The notes: generated by a model not told the origin, from the letters alone. 64,000 nt of DNA from Streptomyces chartreusis NRRL 3882 (GCF_900236475.1 NZ_LT963352.1:1798001-1862000); one strand, 5' to 3'. Shown: positions 40,680 to 49,514, numbered from the stretch's first letter. Program-made: numbers and translations.

Positions 40680-40750
40680 GGGGGTTCTGCTCCGTCCCGT
40701 GGTTCGTGTGGGGGACTACGGTGCTGCCGAGTGCCGCACCTCAGCTGTCT

Positions 40751-40780
40751 CAAACACTTGGAGCCAGCTGGCAGTGTTTG
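40751..40780. repeat. Inverted repeat upstream of the glycan operon
   Basis: CAAACACT (40751-40758) and AGTGTTTG (40773-40780) are perfect complements separated by 14 bases that contain the palindrome CCAGCTGG. It lies in the 151-base gap between the SDR gene and the carbamoyltransferase and is unusually AT-rich for the region. It could be an operator or a hairpin terminating the SDR transcript. Confidence 0.45.
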
Positions 40781-40830
40781 TTACGATTTGTCACCCTCTG
40801 TGGCCTGGCGAGAGACGTGAGGTGACCGGC

Positions 40831-41793
<963 letters not shown>

Positions 41794-41873
41794 GGGTCTC
41801 TCCTCCCACTGGCTTTCACTTGCGTGGCGGCGCGGGTAACCAGACGAGAAGTACGAAACCTATGAACTGTGCG

Positions 41874-41898
41874 TATACACGCTGTGTATAGTCCCGGC
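41874..41898 (+). promoter_or_regulatory. Leaderless promoter with palindromic operator, CE4 deacetylase gene
   Basis: TATACAC-GCT-GTGTATA (41874-41890) is a perfect 7-3-7 inverted repeat. It overlaps a near-consensus -10, TATAGT (41887-41892), which ends exactly six bases before the ATG at 41899. No ribosome binding site exists, so the transcript should be leaderless and a repressor on the palindrome (GntR- or TetR-like size) would block it. Regulator unknown. Confidence 0.6.
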
Positions 41899-42702
41899 AT
41901 GCCTTCTCTGACCAAGAAGATTCCGACCAGGAAGACGAAGAAAACGGGGACCGCGTTCCGAACGGCCGGGACGCTCGCGGCGACCGCCGCCCTGGCACTG
42001 GCCCTGGGCGGCTGCTCAGGGCCCGACACCACGGCTCCCAGCGCCGTCCGGGCCCGGGCGGCGGCGGACATCCAGGCAGCCCCCTTCGGCACCGTCGACT
42101 GCCGTGAGGCCAAGTGCATCGCGCTGACCTTCGACGCGGGGCCGAGCGAGCACTCGGCACGCCTGCTGGACGTCCTGAAGGAGAAACAGGTCCCGGCGAC
42201 CTTCTTCCTGCTCGGCAAGCGGCACATCGAGAAGTACCCGGAGCTGGTGCGGCGGATGGCGGACGAGGGCCACGAGGTGGCCGGCCACACCTGGGACCAC
42301 AAGGTCCTCACCCGGCTGAGACCCGAGGAGATACGCGAGGAGCTGGAGCGCCCCAACCAGGAGATAGAGCGCCTCACCGGACAGCGCCCGACCCTGATGC
42401 GACCGCCGCAGGGCCGCACCGACGACACCGTGCACGAGATCTGCCGCGAGCTGGGCCTCGCCGAGGTGCTGTGGAGCGTGACGGCCAAGGACTACCGGAC
42501 GACCGACTCGGACCTGATCACCCGCCGCGTCCTCGCCCAGGCGTCCCGGGACGGGATCATCCTGCTGCACGACATCTACGACGGCACGGTGCCGGCGGTG
42601 CCGGGGATCATCGACGCGCTCAAGGAGCGGGGGTACGCGTTCGTGACGGTGCCGCAGTTGCTGGCGCCCGGAAAGGCGGAGCCGGGGAAGGTGTACCGGT
42701 AG
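41899..42702 (+). CDS. CE4 polysaccharide deacetylase lipoprotein
   Basis: 267 residues. Basic N-terminus, hydrophobic helix and lipobox LGGC (Cys39) make it a membrane-anchored lipoprotein. The NodB domain spans about 73-255: motif 1 is TFDAG (77-81) rather than TFDDG, so the usual second, metal-binding Asp is Ala; motif 2 HTWDH has both His ligands (130, 134); RPPQG, a KDYRTTDSD element and LLHD (His224) complete the set. Would remove acetyl groups from peptidoglycan or another glycan, if metal binding survives. Sits near the glycan operon, divergently. Confidence 0.85.
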   Translation: MPSLTKKIPTRKTKKTGTAFRTAGTLAATAALALALGGCSGPDTTAPSAVRARAAADIQAAPFGTVDCREAKCIALTFDAGPSEHSARLLDVLKEKQVPATFFLLGKRHIEKYPELVRRMADEGHEVAGHTWDHKVLTRLRPEEIREELERPNQEIERLTGQRPTLMRPPQGRTDDTVHEICRELGLAEVLWSVTAKDYRTTDSDLITRRVLAQASRDGIILLHDIYDGTVPAVPGIIDALKERGYAFVTVPQLLAPGKAEPGKVYR

Positions 42703-42758
42703 GACGGCGCAACGCTCCGGCCCGGAAAAGGAGTTGCGGCCGCTGTCGCGCGCCGGGA

Positions 42759-42772
42759 GGGTGCGGGCACCC
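42759..42772 (+). terminator. Small hairpin after the deacetylase gene
   Basis: GGGTGC-GG-GCACCC forms a 6-bp stem in the 93-base gap before the streptogramin lyase gene. It is weak and could be an attenuator or nothing. Confidence 0.25.
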
Positions 42773-42795
42773 CCAGGGCGTTGAAGGGAGATCCG

Positions 42796-43689
42796 TTGTC
42801 GCACTCTGACACCCCGGTCGTCCAGGAGTTCGCCGTGGCGGACCAGGACGCCGGGCCGTACGGCATCACGGCCGGGCCGGACGGAGCGCTGTGGCTCACC
42901 CTCGTCCACCGTGGCCGGGTCGGGCGTCTCACCTTGGACGGCGAGCTCACCCAGTACGCGCTGGACTCGCCGTCCTGCCGCCCCACGGTCATCACGCCCG
43001 GACCGGACGGGGCCCTGTGGTTCACCCGCTTCGCGGACCACCGGATCGACCGCGTCACGGTCGACGGCGAGACCGGATCGTTCGCCTTGCCGACGCCCGA
43101 CTGCGGACCCTACGGCATCACGGCGGGTCCGGACGGCGCGATCTGGTTCACCCAGATGAACACGGACCGCATCGGCCGTCTGACGACGGACGGGGAGATC
43201 ACCGAGTTCGCCCTCCCCGTGACGGGCGCGTTCCCCTCGGCGATCACCCAGGGCCCGGACGGCGCCCTGTGGTTCACGCTCAACCAGGCCAACGCCATCG
43301 GCCGCGTCACCGTCGACGGCGACATCCGCCTGTACCCGCTGCCCACCCCGGACGCCGCCCCGGTCGGCATCACCAGCGACGGCACCGACCTGTGGTTCGT
43401 CGAGATCGCGGCGGGCCGGATCGGCAAGGCCTCCCCGGACGGCCGGATCGAGGAGTTCCCGCTCCCCGACCGCACCTCCCGCCCGCACGCCATCACCGCG
43501 ACCTCCCCCGGGGACTGCTGGTTCACCGAGTGGGGCAGCAACCGCATCGGCCGGCTCACCCCCTCAGGCAAGGTCCTCGAACACCCCCTCCCCTCCCCCG
43601 ACTCCGAACCGCACGGCATCACGACGGCCCCGGACGGCACCGTGTGGGCGGCCCTGGAGACGGGGGCGGTGGCCCGGGTGGCTCCCTAG
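42796..43689 (+). CDS. vgb: Virginiamycin B lyase (streptogramin B lyase) homologue
   Basis: 297 residues, seven-bladed beta-propeller built of repeats such as GPDGALWFT and GRIGRLT. It linearises streptogramin B antibiotics by an elimination at the ester bond, without water. The residues I recall as essential in staphylococcal Vgb (Tyr18, His228, Glu268, His270) are matched by Tyr22 (GPYGIT), His231 (RPHAIT), and Glu271/His273 (SEPHGIT). A TTG start at 42796 is proposed because AGGGAG lies upstream. No streptogramin cluster is visible nearby, so it may serve as intrinsic resistance or act on another depsipeptide. Confidence 0.85.
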   Translation: MSHSDTPVVQEFAVADQDAGPYGITAGPDGALWLTLVHRGRVGRLTLDGELTQYALDSPSCRPTVITPGPDGALWFTRFADHRIDRVTVDGETGSFALPTPDCGPYGITAGPDGAIWFTQMNTDRIGRLTTDGEITEFALPVTGAFPSAITQGPDGALWFTLNQANAIGRVTVDGDIRLYPLPTPDAAPVGITSDGTDLWFVEIAAGRIGKASPDGRIEEFPLPDRTSRPHAITATSPGDCWFTEWGSNRIGRLTPSGKVLEHPLPSPDSEPHGITTAPDGTVWAALETGAVARVAP

Positions 43690-43795
43690 CCGCAGCGGTC
43701 ATCGGCCTCTTCCGTCCACGCGTGCCGCGCGACCGCCCGGCTGGGCCGAGTGGGTGAGCAGGGGGCGAGCGGGGTGCCGAGCTGTGGGGAGTCCC

Positions 43796-43807
43796 TACGA
43801 TCGTGAC
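43796..43807 (+). promoter_or_regulatory. Leaderless promoter of SRPBCC gene
   Basis: TACGAT (43796-43801) is a -10-type hexamer ending six bases before the GTG at 43808, with no Shine-Dalgarno at a usable distance. The rest of the 43690-43807 gap shows nothing. Confidence 0.45.
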
Positions 43808-44248
43808 GTGGTGAACATCCTGCTCCAACGCACGGTCCCGCTCCCCCTCGACGAGGCGTGGCGGCGGGTCACGCAGTGGCGGCGGCACGGTGAGGTGGTG
43901 CCGTTGACGCGGGTCTCGGTGGTGCCGCCCGCGCTCACCGGCCCCGGCACCGTCGTCGTGGCCCGGACGGGTGTCGGGCCGCTGGCCTTCGAGGACCCGA
44001 TGGAGGTCACGGTGTGGCAGCCGCCGGAGGACGGGGCTCCGGGGATGTGCCGCCTGGAGAAGCGGGGCCGGGTGGTGCTGGGCTGGGCGGAGCTGGAGGT
44101 GCGGCCGGGGCCCGGGGGGCGTGCCCGGGTCGTCTGGCGGGAGGAGATCCGGATCCGGCTGCTGCCGTCGCTCTTCGACGGCGTGCTGCGGTCCTCGGCC
44201 CGGTACGTGTTCGGCCGGGCGCTGAACCGTTTGCTCAGACGTCCGTGA
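43808..44248 (+). CDS. SRPBCC-family protein
   Basis: 146 residues with the pattern of a START/polyketide-cyclase-like helix-grip fold: a first strand ILLQRTVPLPLDEAWRRVTQW, mid-strands ending in LTGPGTVVVARTGVG, and a long amphipathic C-terminal helix (LRSSARYVFGRALNRLL). Such proteins bind hydrophobic ligands; some are cyclases, most are uncharacterised. Likely expressed from a leaderless message; a second GTG codon follows immediately and could also serve. Confidence 0.7.
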   Translation: MVNILLQRTVPLPLDEAWRRVTQWRRHGEVVPLTRVSVVPPALTGPGTVVVARTGVGPLAFEDPMEVTVWQPPEDGAPGMCRLEKRGRVVLGWAELEVRPGPGGRARVVWREEIRIRLLPSLFDGVLRSSARYVFGRALNRLLRRP

Positions 44249-44317
44249 CGCCCCGGCGGCAGCCGGTGCGGAACTTTCGTCCAAGACAGGAGCGGCCGGG
44301 TCGGCGACCGTAGGGAC

Positions 44318-45124
44318 ATGCGCAGTTACGAAGCGGAGAGCGAGCCCGGCTGGGACGTCGTCCTCCCCCGCGACGGCCTGTCACTCGACGGCGTCCGTAT
44401 GGCCGGGTTCCGTGAGCGGGCCGCCGCCGGGCTGGACCTGCGGGTGCTTCCGCAACCGGCGGTGGTCGTCGTCATCGGGCTCGGGGAGAGCCCGTTCTCG
44501 GTGGCAGGTGCCCGGGGGCACGAGGAGTTGCCGAGCTTCGCCGCCGCACTGACACCCGGCCCGGCCCGGATCCGCGCCGAGGGCGTCGAGTGCGTCGAGA
44601 TGCGCCTGTCGCCCCGGGCCGCCTATGCCCTCCTGGGCGTCTCCCCGCGCGAGCTGGACGGCTCCGTCACCGGCCTGGAGGGCCTCTGGGGACGGGACGA
44701 GCGACAACTGCCGGAGCGGCTGACCGACGCCCCGGCCTGGCAGGAACGGCTCACGCTGGTCGACGAGTTCCTCGCCGGACGGGCCGCGCGGGCACCGGCG
44801 ATGGCGCCCGAGGTGGCCGCCGCCTGGGACACCATCGTGGCCCGGCGCGGACGCGTGCGGATCGGCGACCTCGCCGCGGCCTGCGGCTGGAGCCGCAAGC
44901 GGCTGTGGTCCCGGTTCAGCGCCCAGATCGGCCTGACCCCGAAGCGCGCCGCCATGCTGGTCCGCTTCGACCACGCCGCCCGCGCCCTCACCGCGGGCGA
45001 GAACGCCGCCGACGTCGCCCTGGCCTGCGGCTACGTCGACCAGCCCCATCTCCACCGCGACGTACTGACGTTCGCGGGCTGCACGCCCACCGCCCTCGCC
45101 GGCAGGGCGACGTCCGCCGGCTGA
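44318..45124 (+). CDS. AraC-family transcriptional regulator
   Basis: 268 residues. The N-terminal sensor ends in an AEGVECVEMRLSPRAAYALL segment typical of Streptomyces AraC regulators with DUF6597-like sensors. The C-terminus has two helix-turn-helix units: RIGDLAAACGWSRKRLWSRF and DVALACGYVDQPHLHRDVL. It lies 31 bases before the interrupted O-methyltransferase on the same strand and may have controlled it. Confidence 0.87.
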   Translation: MRSYEAESEPGWDVVLPRDGLSLDGVRMAGFRERAAAGLDLRVLPQPAVVVVIGLGESPFSVAGARGHEELPSFAAALTPGPARIRAEGVECVEMRLSPRAAYALLGVSPRELDGSVTGLEGLWGRDERQLPERLTDAPAWQERLTLVDEFLAGRAARAPAMAPEVAAAWDTIVARRGRVRIGDLAAACGWSRKRLWSRFSAQIGLTPKRAAMLVRFDHAARALTAGENAADVALACGYVDQPHLHRDVLTFAGCTPTALAGRATSAG

Positions 45125-45155
45125 CCGGACGACACCACGTAGGAGAGGAAGACCT

Positions 45156-45740
45156 GTGACGGACACCCATGCCCCGGCACCGGACATGACCGACCGGGAC
45201 CTGCTCGTACGGCTCGTCTTCGGCAGCATGGCCGCGCAGACCGTACGCGCGGCCGTCCGGCTGCGGGTCGTCGAGCTGATCGGCGACACCCCGCGCCCGG
45301 CAGCCGACGTGGCCGCCGACGCCGGAGCCGAACCCCAGCCCATGACCCGGCTGCTGCGCGCCCTGGCGGGCCTCGGCCTGCTGAGGGAACACAGCTTCGG
45401 CACCTTCGCCGTGGCCCCCGCGGGCGCGCTCCTCGACCCGGGCCGCCCCGGCTCGCTCACCTCCTTCGTGCGGATGTTCACCGACCCGGCGATCATCCGC
45501 GCCTGGGAGCACCTGGACGACAGCGTCCGCACCGGTGACGTCGCGTTCGACACCGTCTTCGGCACGGACTTCTTCCGCCACCTCGCCCGGCGACCGGAGC
45601 TGTCCGCGCAGTTCAACGCCGCGATGAGCCAGGCCACCGCGGAGACCGCCGCCGCGCTGCCGCACGCCTTCGACTTCGGCCGGTTCGGCACGGTCACGGA
45701 CGTCGGCGGCGGCGGCGACGGCACGCTGCTGGCGGCCGTC
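45156..45740 (+). pseudogene. O-methyltransferase, 5' half (interrupted by insertion)
   Basis: Begins at GTG 45156 after a GGAGAGGAAG region and codes 195 residues of a plant/actinobacterial-type SAM-dependent O-methyltransferase: an N-terminal winged-helix dimerisation domain (TVRAAVRLRVVELIGD, MTRLLRALAGLGLLREH) and the first SAM motif VTDVGGGGDGTLLAAV. Homology stops exactly at the codon boundary 45740/45741; the frame then runs 29 unrelated codons to a stop at 45830. The missing rest lies at 58355-58819. The 5' piece lacks the catalytic His and cannot work alone. Confidence 0.9.
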
Positions 45741-45913
45741 ATGCAAATGCTGCGCTGCATCCGCGCCACCACCCGACGACCACCACCAGGAGCAGCACCA
45801 GGGCCCTGCCCGACCTCGCCTCACATATGACAGCCTCACAGCGCTCCCCGCCCACCAGGGGAAAACAGGGTGTGTGACTCATAGCAGGAGTCGGGTGTCC
45901 ACGAGCGGCGGCG

Positions 45914-46470
45914 TCAGAGGACGGTGCCGTGCAGGGCGCGCCGGTCGCCAGAGATCGCGTAGCGGCGGGGGCGAGGCCGTGATCGAGGGGCTCGCCGATC
46001 TCCTCGCAGAGCTGGGCGAGGACGTCGGCCGCCTCGGTGTCGGACAGGTGATCAGCTCCGCGACGTCAGCGGTACGGCCGGCGACGGCGATCAGGGCGCG
46101 CTGGGACAGGCCGTAGTCGAGCGCGGTCGCGGTGGCCGAGTCGGTGTCTCGCGTGCGAGACGTCTCGGTGCCGGCGCTGACCGCGCCGTGTATCGCGGCG
46201 AGGGCGCGGGCGACGTCGAGCAGCCGGTACGCCTGTGCGCGGCTGATGCCGACTCCGCGGCGCAGTACGACTCCCAGCTGCCATGCCTGAGCGGCACCAG
46301 ACGCGGGCGGCGTGCGCGTCGCGGACCCGAGCGACGAGCACCGCAACGGAGCGCCGGACGTCGTCCATCGCCTCGCGCAGCCCGACCGTCATCTCCCGGG
46401 CGCGGGCCGCACTCAGCGGCGGCCGCGCTGGTTCGGCGACGTCGCCCTGGTCCTGGTCGTGCACGCCCAT
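45914..46470 (-). pseudogene. Multiply frameshifted helix-turn-helix-type Streptomyces protein
   Basis: The coding sense can be followed from ATG 46470 across at least four frames: MTVGLREAMDDVRRSVAVL, then (after one missing base near 46295) LRHGSWESYCAAE, then (one more missing base near 46255) GISRAQAYRLLDVARALAAI and ALDYGLSQRALIAVAGRTAD, then LSDTEAADVLAQLCEEIG and finally RYAISGDRRALHGTVL with a stop at 45914. The GISRAQAYRLL part looks like a DNA-binding helix-turn-helix. The number of small indels shows a gene that has been decaying for some time. Original function unknown. Confidence 0.7.
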
Positions 46471-46529
46471 GACTCCATCGTCCTCCGCGTCGGCGGGCCG
46501 GACCAGGGTGTGCGAAAGCACGGTGACCT

Positions 46530-46570
46530 CTGACAGATAATCTTGACTGTTTGCCAGGTGAGTTTGACCG
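46530..46570 (+). repeat. Left imperfect inverted repeat around the DUF4145 gene
   Basis: 41 bases starting CTGACA and ending TTGACCG. Its reverse complement matches 47660-47701 at 29 of 42 aligned positions with one gap (shared blocks CTGACA, ATCTTG, GTTTG, GTGA, TTGACCG). See the partner repeat. Confidence 0.55.
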
Positions 46571-46644
46571 CCCAGCTCAGAGCATGGTGGACCGGGACAG
46601 GAAACTCGCTGCCGAATACCCCGGCGGTCCGCTATCCCTGGACC

Positions 46645-47358
46645 ATGACCAGTCTCACCGTTGACCAGAACGGCCTCGTCCCCCCGGGCCTGTGCCCGAA
46701 CTGCCACCTGAACACCGGCTTCTCGGTCCGAAACTCCGGACTTAGCACCTACATCTGGCCGCATCCTCAGACCGAGCACCCGTCTGTCGAGCATCAGATC
46801 AAATACGGGATGCGCACCTGGCTGCGGCAGATTCCCGCCATCTGCGGGCACTGCAGCAAGACCGTGGTCCTGCACCAGCTGATCCGCTTCAACGAAGACG
46901 GAAAGACCGGTGATGTGCTTCGGGTGATCCAGGTCTGGCCGGAGCGGCAGCCGCGCGAGCTGCACACCTCCGTCCCGAACACGGTGCGCGACCTGTTCGC
47001 GGAGGGCGCGCGGGCGGAGGCCGCCGAGGCATACCGCGCGGCGGGGGCGATGTATCGGGCTGCCGTCGAGGAGATCTGCAAGGACCTCGGCGCCGAGGGC
47101 AACAACCTCGCCAGCAAGATCAATGACCTGGTCAACCGGGGCGTCACCCAAGAGATTGTGGAGGACCTCCACGAGGCCCGCTTCCTCGGCAACTGGAGCC
47201 TGCACGATGGCCTGGAGTTCTCCGCCGAGGAGGTCGCCGACGTCGCCGGCCTGATCGCCGAGGCCGTCCACATCCTGTACGTGCAGCCCGAGGAGCGACG
47301 GGCGATGCGCGACGCCCGCAAGGCGCGGCGCGACGCCTTCGCTGCTGGAAACCCGTAG
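46645..47358 (+). CDS. DUF4145-domain protein with N-terminal zinc ribbon
   Basis: 237 residues. Cys17/Cys20 (CPNC) and Cys67/Cys70 (CGHC) form a probable zinc ribbon. Residues about 113-213 are a DUF4145 helical domain (AAGAMYRAAVEEICKDLG, LHEARFLGNWSLHD, VADVAGLIAEAVHILY), HEPN-like in character. DUF4145 proteins occur in restriction and other defence loci, often with mobile elements; no nuclease or methylase partner is present here, so a defence role is only a guess. No ribosome binding site precedes ATG 46645; TATCCC six bases upstream suggests a leaderless start. The gene is intact amid decayed neighbours and is flanked by inverted repeats. Confidence 0.75.
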   Translation: MTSLTVDQNGLVPPGLCPNCHLNTGFSVRNSGLSTYIWPHPQTEHPSVEHQIKYGMRTWLRQIPAICGHCSKTVVLHQLIRFNEDGKTGDVLRVIQVWPERQPRELHTSVPNTVRDLFAEGARAEAAEAYRAAGAMYRAAVEEICKDLGAEGNNLASKINDLVNRGVTQEIVEDLHEARFLGNWSLHDGLEFSAEEVADVAGLIAEAVHILYVQPEERRAMRDARKARRDAFAAGNP

Positions 47359-47840
47359 CCGATCGGGCCCAGGGTGTGCGGGGAGAAAGAAATGCTCTTT
47401 ATCCTTCCCGACGCCGTCTCGGTGTGCCGGAGCCAAATCCGGAGACTCCTGGCCCCGGCGGGCGAGCACGCCGGGCGGGCGCTCACTCGGGCCAGCGCGC
47501 AGGACCCGCCTCCGCGTCCGCATCCTGGGCATCGACTCCCTCGCGACGGAGCAGAGTCCGGGCGCTCCTGCCCGATGCTGGTCCGGGTCCCGGAATGAAA
47601 CCCTGGCGCGGCCGTCGTCAGGCGCGGAGGAACACTGTGATCTTTTGCGCTCCCCAAACCGGTCAAGATCACTTACCAAACGGACCAAGATCGCATGTCA
47701 GGAGCCACACGGGCGCGAGCTGCGCCTCACAACCTCAGGGGAAACGGCCTGTGAGCCTCACAGATCTCACAGCGTGACACACCAGGCCGGGGCGCGAAAC
47801 GGGCGCGGGTCCGTCAGCCGGGGCGGCGGCCAGCAGGTGG
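47359..47840. other. Stretch without a confident gene; palindromes
   Basis: No credible coding sequence. It holds the right inverted repeat of the DUF4145 unit, a TGATCTT/AAGATCA pair (47638-47644 and 47665-47671), and a perfect palindrome CTGTGAG-C-CTCACAG (47749-47763) followed three bases on by another CTCACAG. The latter may be an operator or terminator remnant. Confidence 0.5.
47660..47701 (-). repeat. Right imperfect inverted repeat around the DUF4145 gene
   Basis: 42 bases; reading inward from 47701 on the minus strand it begins CTGACA and ends TTGACCG, mirroring the left copy. Together they delimit 1172 bases carrying only the DUF4145 gene. No target duplication was found at the outer edges. 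Confidence 0.55.
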
Positions 47841-48140
47841 TCAGCGTCGCCTTCGGCCGTGACCGGGCAGGCCAGCCGGGATCGCGTACACGCTGGAACC
47901 ACTGCTGCTGGGGGCCGACTCCGCCCGCCACCCTTGGGTTAGCGCGGGCGGCACCATGCGCAGCAGCCCTTTCACGGCGGGGCGGGGAGTGGCTGGAGTG
48001 CTTATCGGCTCCCCGGACAGCGGGCAGCGCTCCCCCTCCGGCATGCGGTGCTGGGCGAGAGTGTCCTTGTGGGTGATGCGGGCCCAGGTGCCGCAGGCGC
48101 ACTCGTAGCTGTTCGTCAACTCTCTGCCGGTCACCACCAC
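47841..48140 (-). CDS. Small Cys/His-containing protein, uncertain
   Basis: An open frame of 99 codons from GTG 48140. Residues about 12-44 read SYECACGTWARITHKDTLAQ followed by HRMPEGERCPLSGE, a plausible small zinc-binding motif (two Cys, two His, one Cys). The remaining C-terminal part is Pro/Ser/Arg-rich and unconvincing, and there is no good ribosome binding site. It may be a real small gene whose end has been lost, or a remnant. Not recognised. Confidence 0.3.
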   Translation of the reverse strand: MVVTGRELTNSYECACGTWARITHKDTLAQHRMPEGERCPLSGEPISTPATPRPAVKGLLRMVPPALTQGWRAESAPSSSGSSVYAIPAGLPGHGRRRR

Positions 48141-48191
48141 TTGCCCGGATTTCGGGCGGGAGGCTGCGACACTACAAGCTCCGCGGGCGAG

Positions 48192-48500
48192 ATGACGCTC
48201 TACGACACCTCGCGCCCCTGGCACGGTTGGGCAGAAGCGGACACCGGCGCTGTGGACGGCATCATGGTGCAACTGCCCCGCCAACTCCTGCCCGTGCCGC
48301 AGGACAAGGTCCGTCTCCTGACCGCGGTGCGGTTGTCCGGCCGAGAGGGTATGGGAGCGCTGCTGGCCGGTTTCCTCAGGCAGATGGTTGCGGATGCCAC
48401 GTCTGGCGACGATCGACCTGGTGGTAGGCGCGAGATGTCCGGTCGGCCCGGACGGTGCCCGGCGGAATGCCCGGTCGGTGAGGGCCTGTTCGACGGCCTG
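48192..48500 (+). pseudogene. AraC-type regulator fragment
   Basis: Reads MTLYDTSRPWHGWAEADTG, GIMVQLPRQLLPVP and REGMGALLAGFLRQMVADAT, the middle of the AraC-binding-like sensor domain common in Streptomyces. The frame then breaks near 48405 (PRLATIDLVVG continues in the next frame) and no C-terminal helix-turn-helix remains. The N-terminal part is also missing. Nonfunctional remnant. Confidence 0.65.
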
Positions 48501-48559
48501 CCCGTACGGCCAATGCGGCAGCGCCTGAGGCCACGTCCTCCATCCCGGCGGATCAAGCA

Positions 48560-49125
48560 GCACCGGCCTCACCGCTCGCAGACGCGGTCGACGGCGGCTT
48601 CGGCCACGAGCCGGTCTTCACGGGCGTCATCGAGGCTGATCTGCTGGGGGCGACCTGACCGGCGTCGACGAGGTCCTCGCCCCTGAGGGCGATCCCCGTG
48701 AGCCGGCCGCGTTGGAGACCGGCGGTGTCCAACAACTGGTAGTCCAGGGTGTGCAGTTCGTCGTCGTGGGCGGAGGGTTCGGCCAGGCGGCGGGTCTTCT
48801 CCCACCGGGGGCTGCCGTCGGCGAACGTCAGCGGCAGGGTAACGGCGCGGGCCGATGCCGCGGGCCCGGTCGGCGGCCAGGCGGCCGGCGCGGCCGCCCA
48901 ACAGACGCTGCACGGTGGCGGCCGGGACGGCGGCGAGCAGGCCGACGCTGTAGATGCCGTATTCGCGCAGCATCTGCGCCTGGCGCGGGCCGATGCCGTG
49001 CAGGGCCTCGACCGGCAGCGGCCGGAGCCAGTCGGGACCCTGGTCGGAGCCGACGGCGAGGACACCGCCGGGCTGGTCGAGCTGGCTGGAGGGGCGGCCG
49101 CGATGGTGTTGGAGGGGCCGATCCC
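48560..49125 (-). pseudogene. DinB-like Y-family DNA polymerase fragment
   Basis: Pieces of a DNA polymerase IV/ImpB-type protein spread over several frames: LGIGPSNTIAA, then DQPGGVLAVGSDQGPDWL and ALHGIGPRQAQMLREYGIY (helix-hairpin-helix thumb region), then TLPLTFADGSPRWEKTRRLA and GRLTGIALRGEDLVDAGQVA, then ISLDDAREDRLVAEAAVDR. The catalytic palm with its Asp residues is absent. A truncated, frameshifted remnant ending next to the small membrane protein gene. Confidence 0.7.
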
Positions 49126-49130
49126 GAGTT

Positions 49131-49439
49131 CTATGCGCCCATGCCGTCGATGATGCAGTAGGCGACGTACAGGCCGTACAGAGTGAGGAGCAGGCCGAGG
49201 AATCGTGTCCACGCGGGCAGGGTACGGCGCTGATGGGTGTTCCACATGCGCTTCAGGCGCACGACGGCGGAAACGGCACCGAGTGCGGCGATCGCTGTGA
49301 ACACCCAGAAAAGCACGGGTCGATCACTCGTCGGCGCGTTCTGCACTCCGGCGTTGCCGATGATAAGCAGGAGGTAGGGGGCGATGTACTGAGCCGGGCT
49401 GAACTCCCGAACCCTCTCAGAGCTACTGGAATCGATCAT
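49131..49439 (-). CDS. Small three-helix membrane protein, possible immunity partner
   Basis: 102 residues from ATG 49439, with GGAGG eight bases upstream, a strong start. Hydrophobic segments at about 19-34, 42-62 and 78-97, separated by short basic loops (RLKRMWNTHQRR). Not recognised as a named family. It follows the gene for the exported cationic protein on the same strand, after a 124-base gap holding a hairpin, which would allow reduced read-through. Size, topology and position are those of many bacteriocin immunity proteins, but that role is inference only. Confidence 0.7.
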   Translation of the reverse strand: MIDSSSSERVREFSPAQYIAPYLLLIIGNAGVQNAPTSDRPVLFWVFTAIAALGAVSAVVRLKRMWNTHQRRTLPAWTRFLGLLLTLYGLYVAYCIIDGMGA

Positions 49440-49476
49440 GGGATGCCTCCGAAGCGTGGTAGGTGTCGGCATGGAC

Positions 49477-49514
49477 GTGCGCCCCACGGCAGGGGGAACA
49501 ACCGTGGGGCGCAC
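49477..49514 (-). terminator. Hairpin between exported-protein and membrane-protein genes
   Basis: GTGCGCCCCACGG (49477-49489) pairs perfectly with CCGTGGGGCGCAC (49502-49514) across a 12-base loop. It could end the transcript of the exported protein or act as an attenuator that sets its ratio to the downstream membrane protein. Confidence 0.7.

Noticed and set aside
46645-47358. Complete restriction or abortive-infection defence island around DUF4145
   Set aside because: No nuclease, methylase, helicase or toxin-antitoxin partner is readable nearby; only the single DUF4145 gene is intact.
45835-47772. CTCACAG motifs recurring near 45835, 47757 and 47766 as a CRISPR-like or iteron array
   Set aside because: Only three short copies with irregular spacing; no spacers of constant length and no cas or rep gene.
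48560-49125. Functional DNA polymerase IV gene
   Set aside because: Palm-domain catalytic Asp residues are absent and the remaining thumb/little-finger sequence is spread over several frames.
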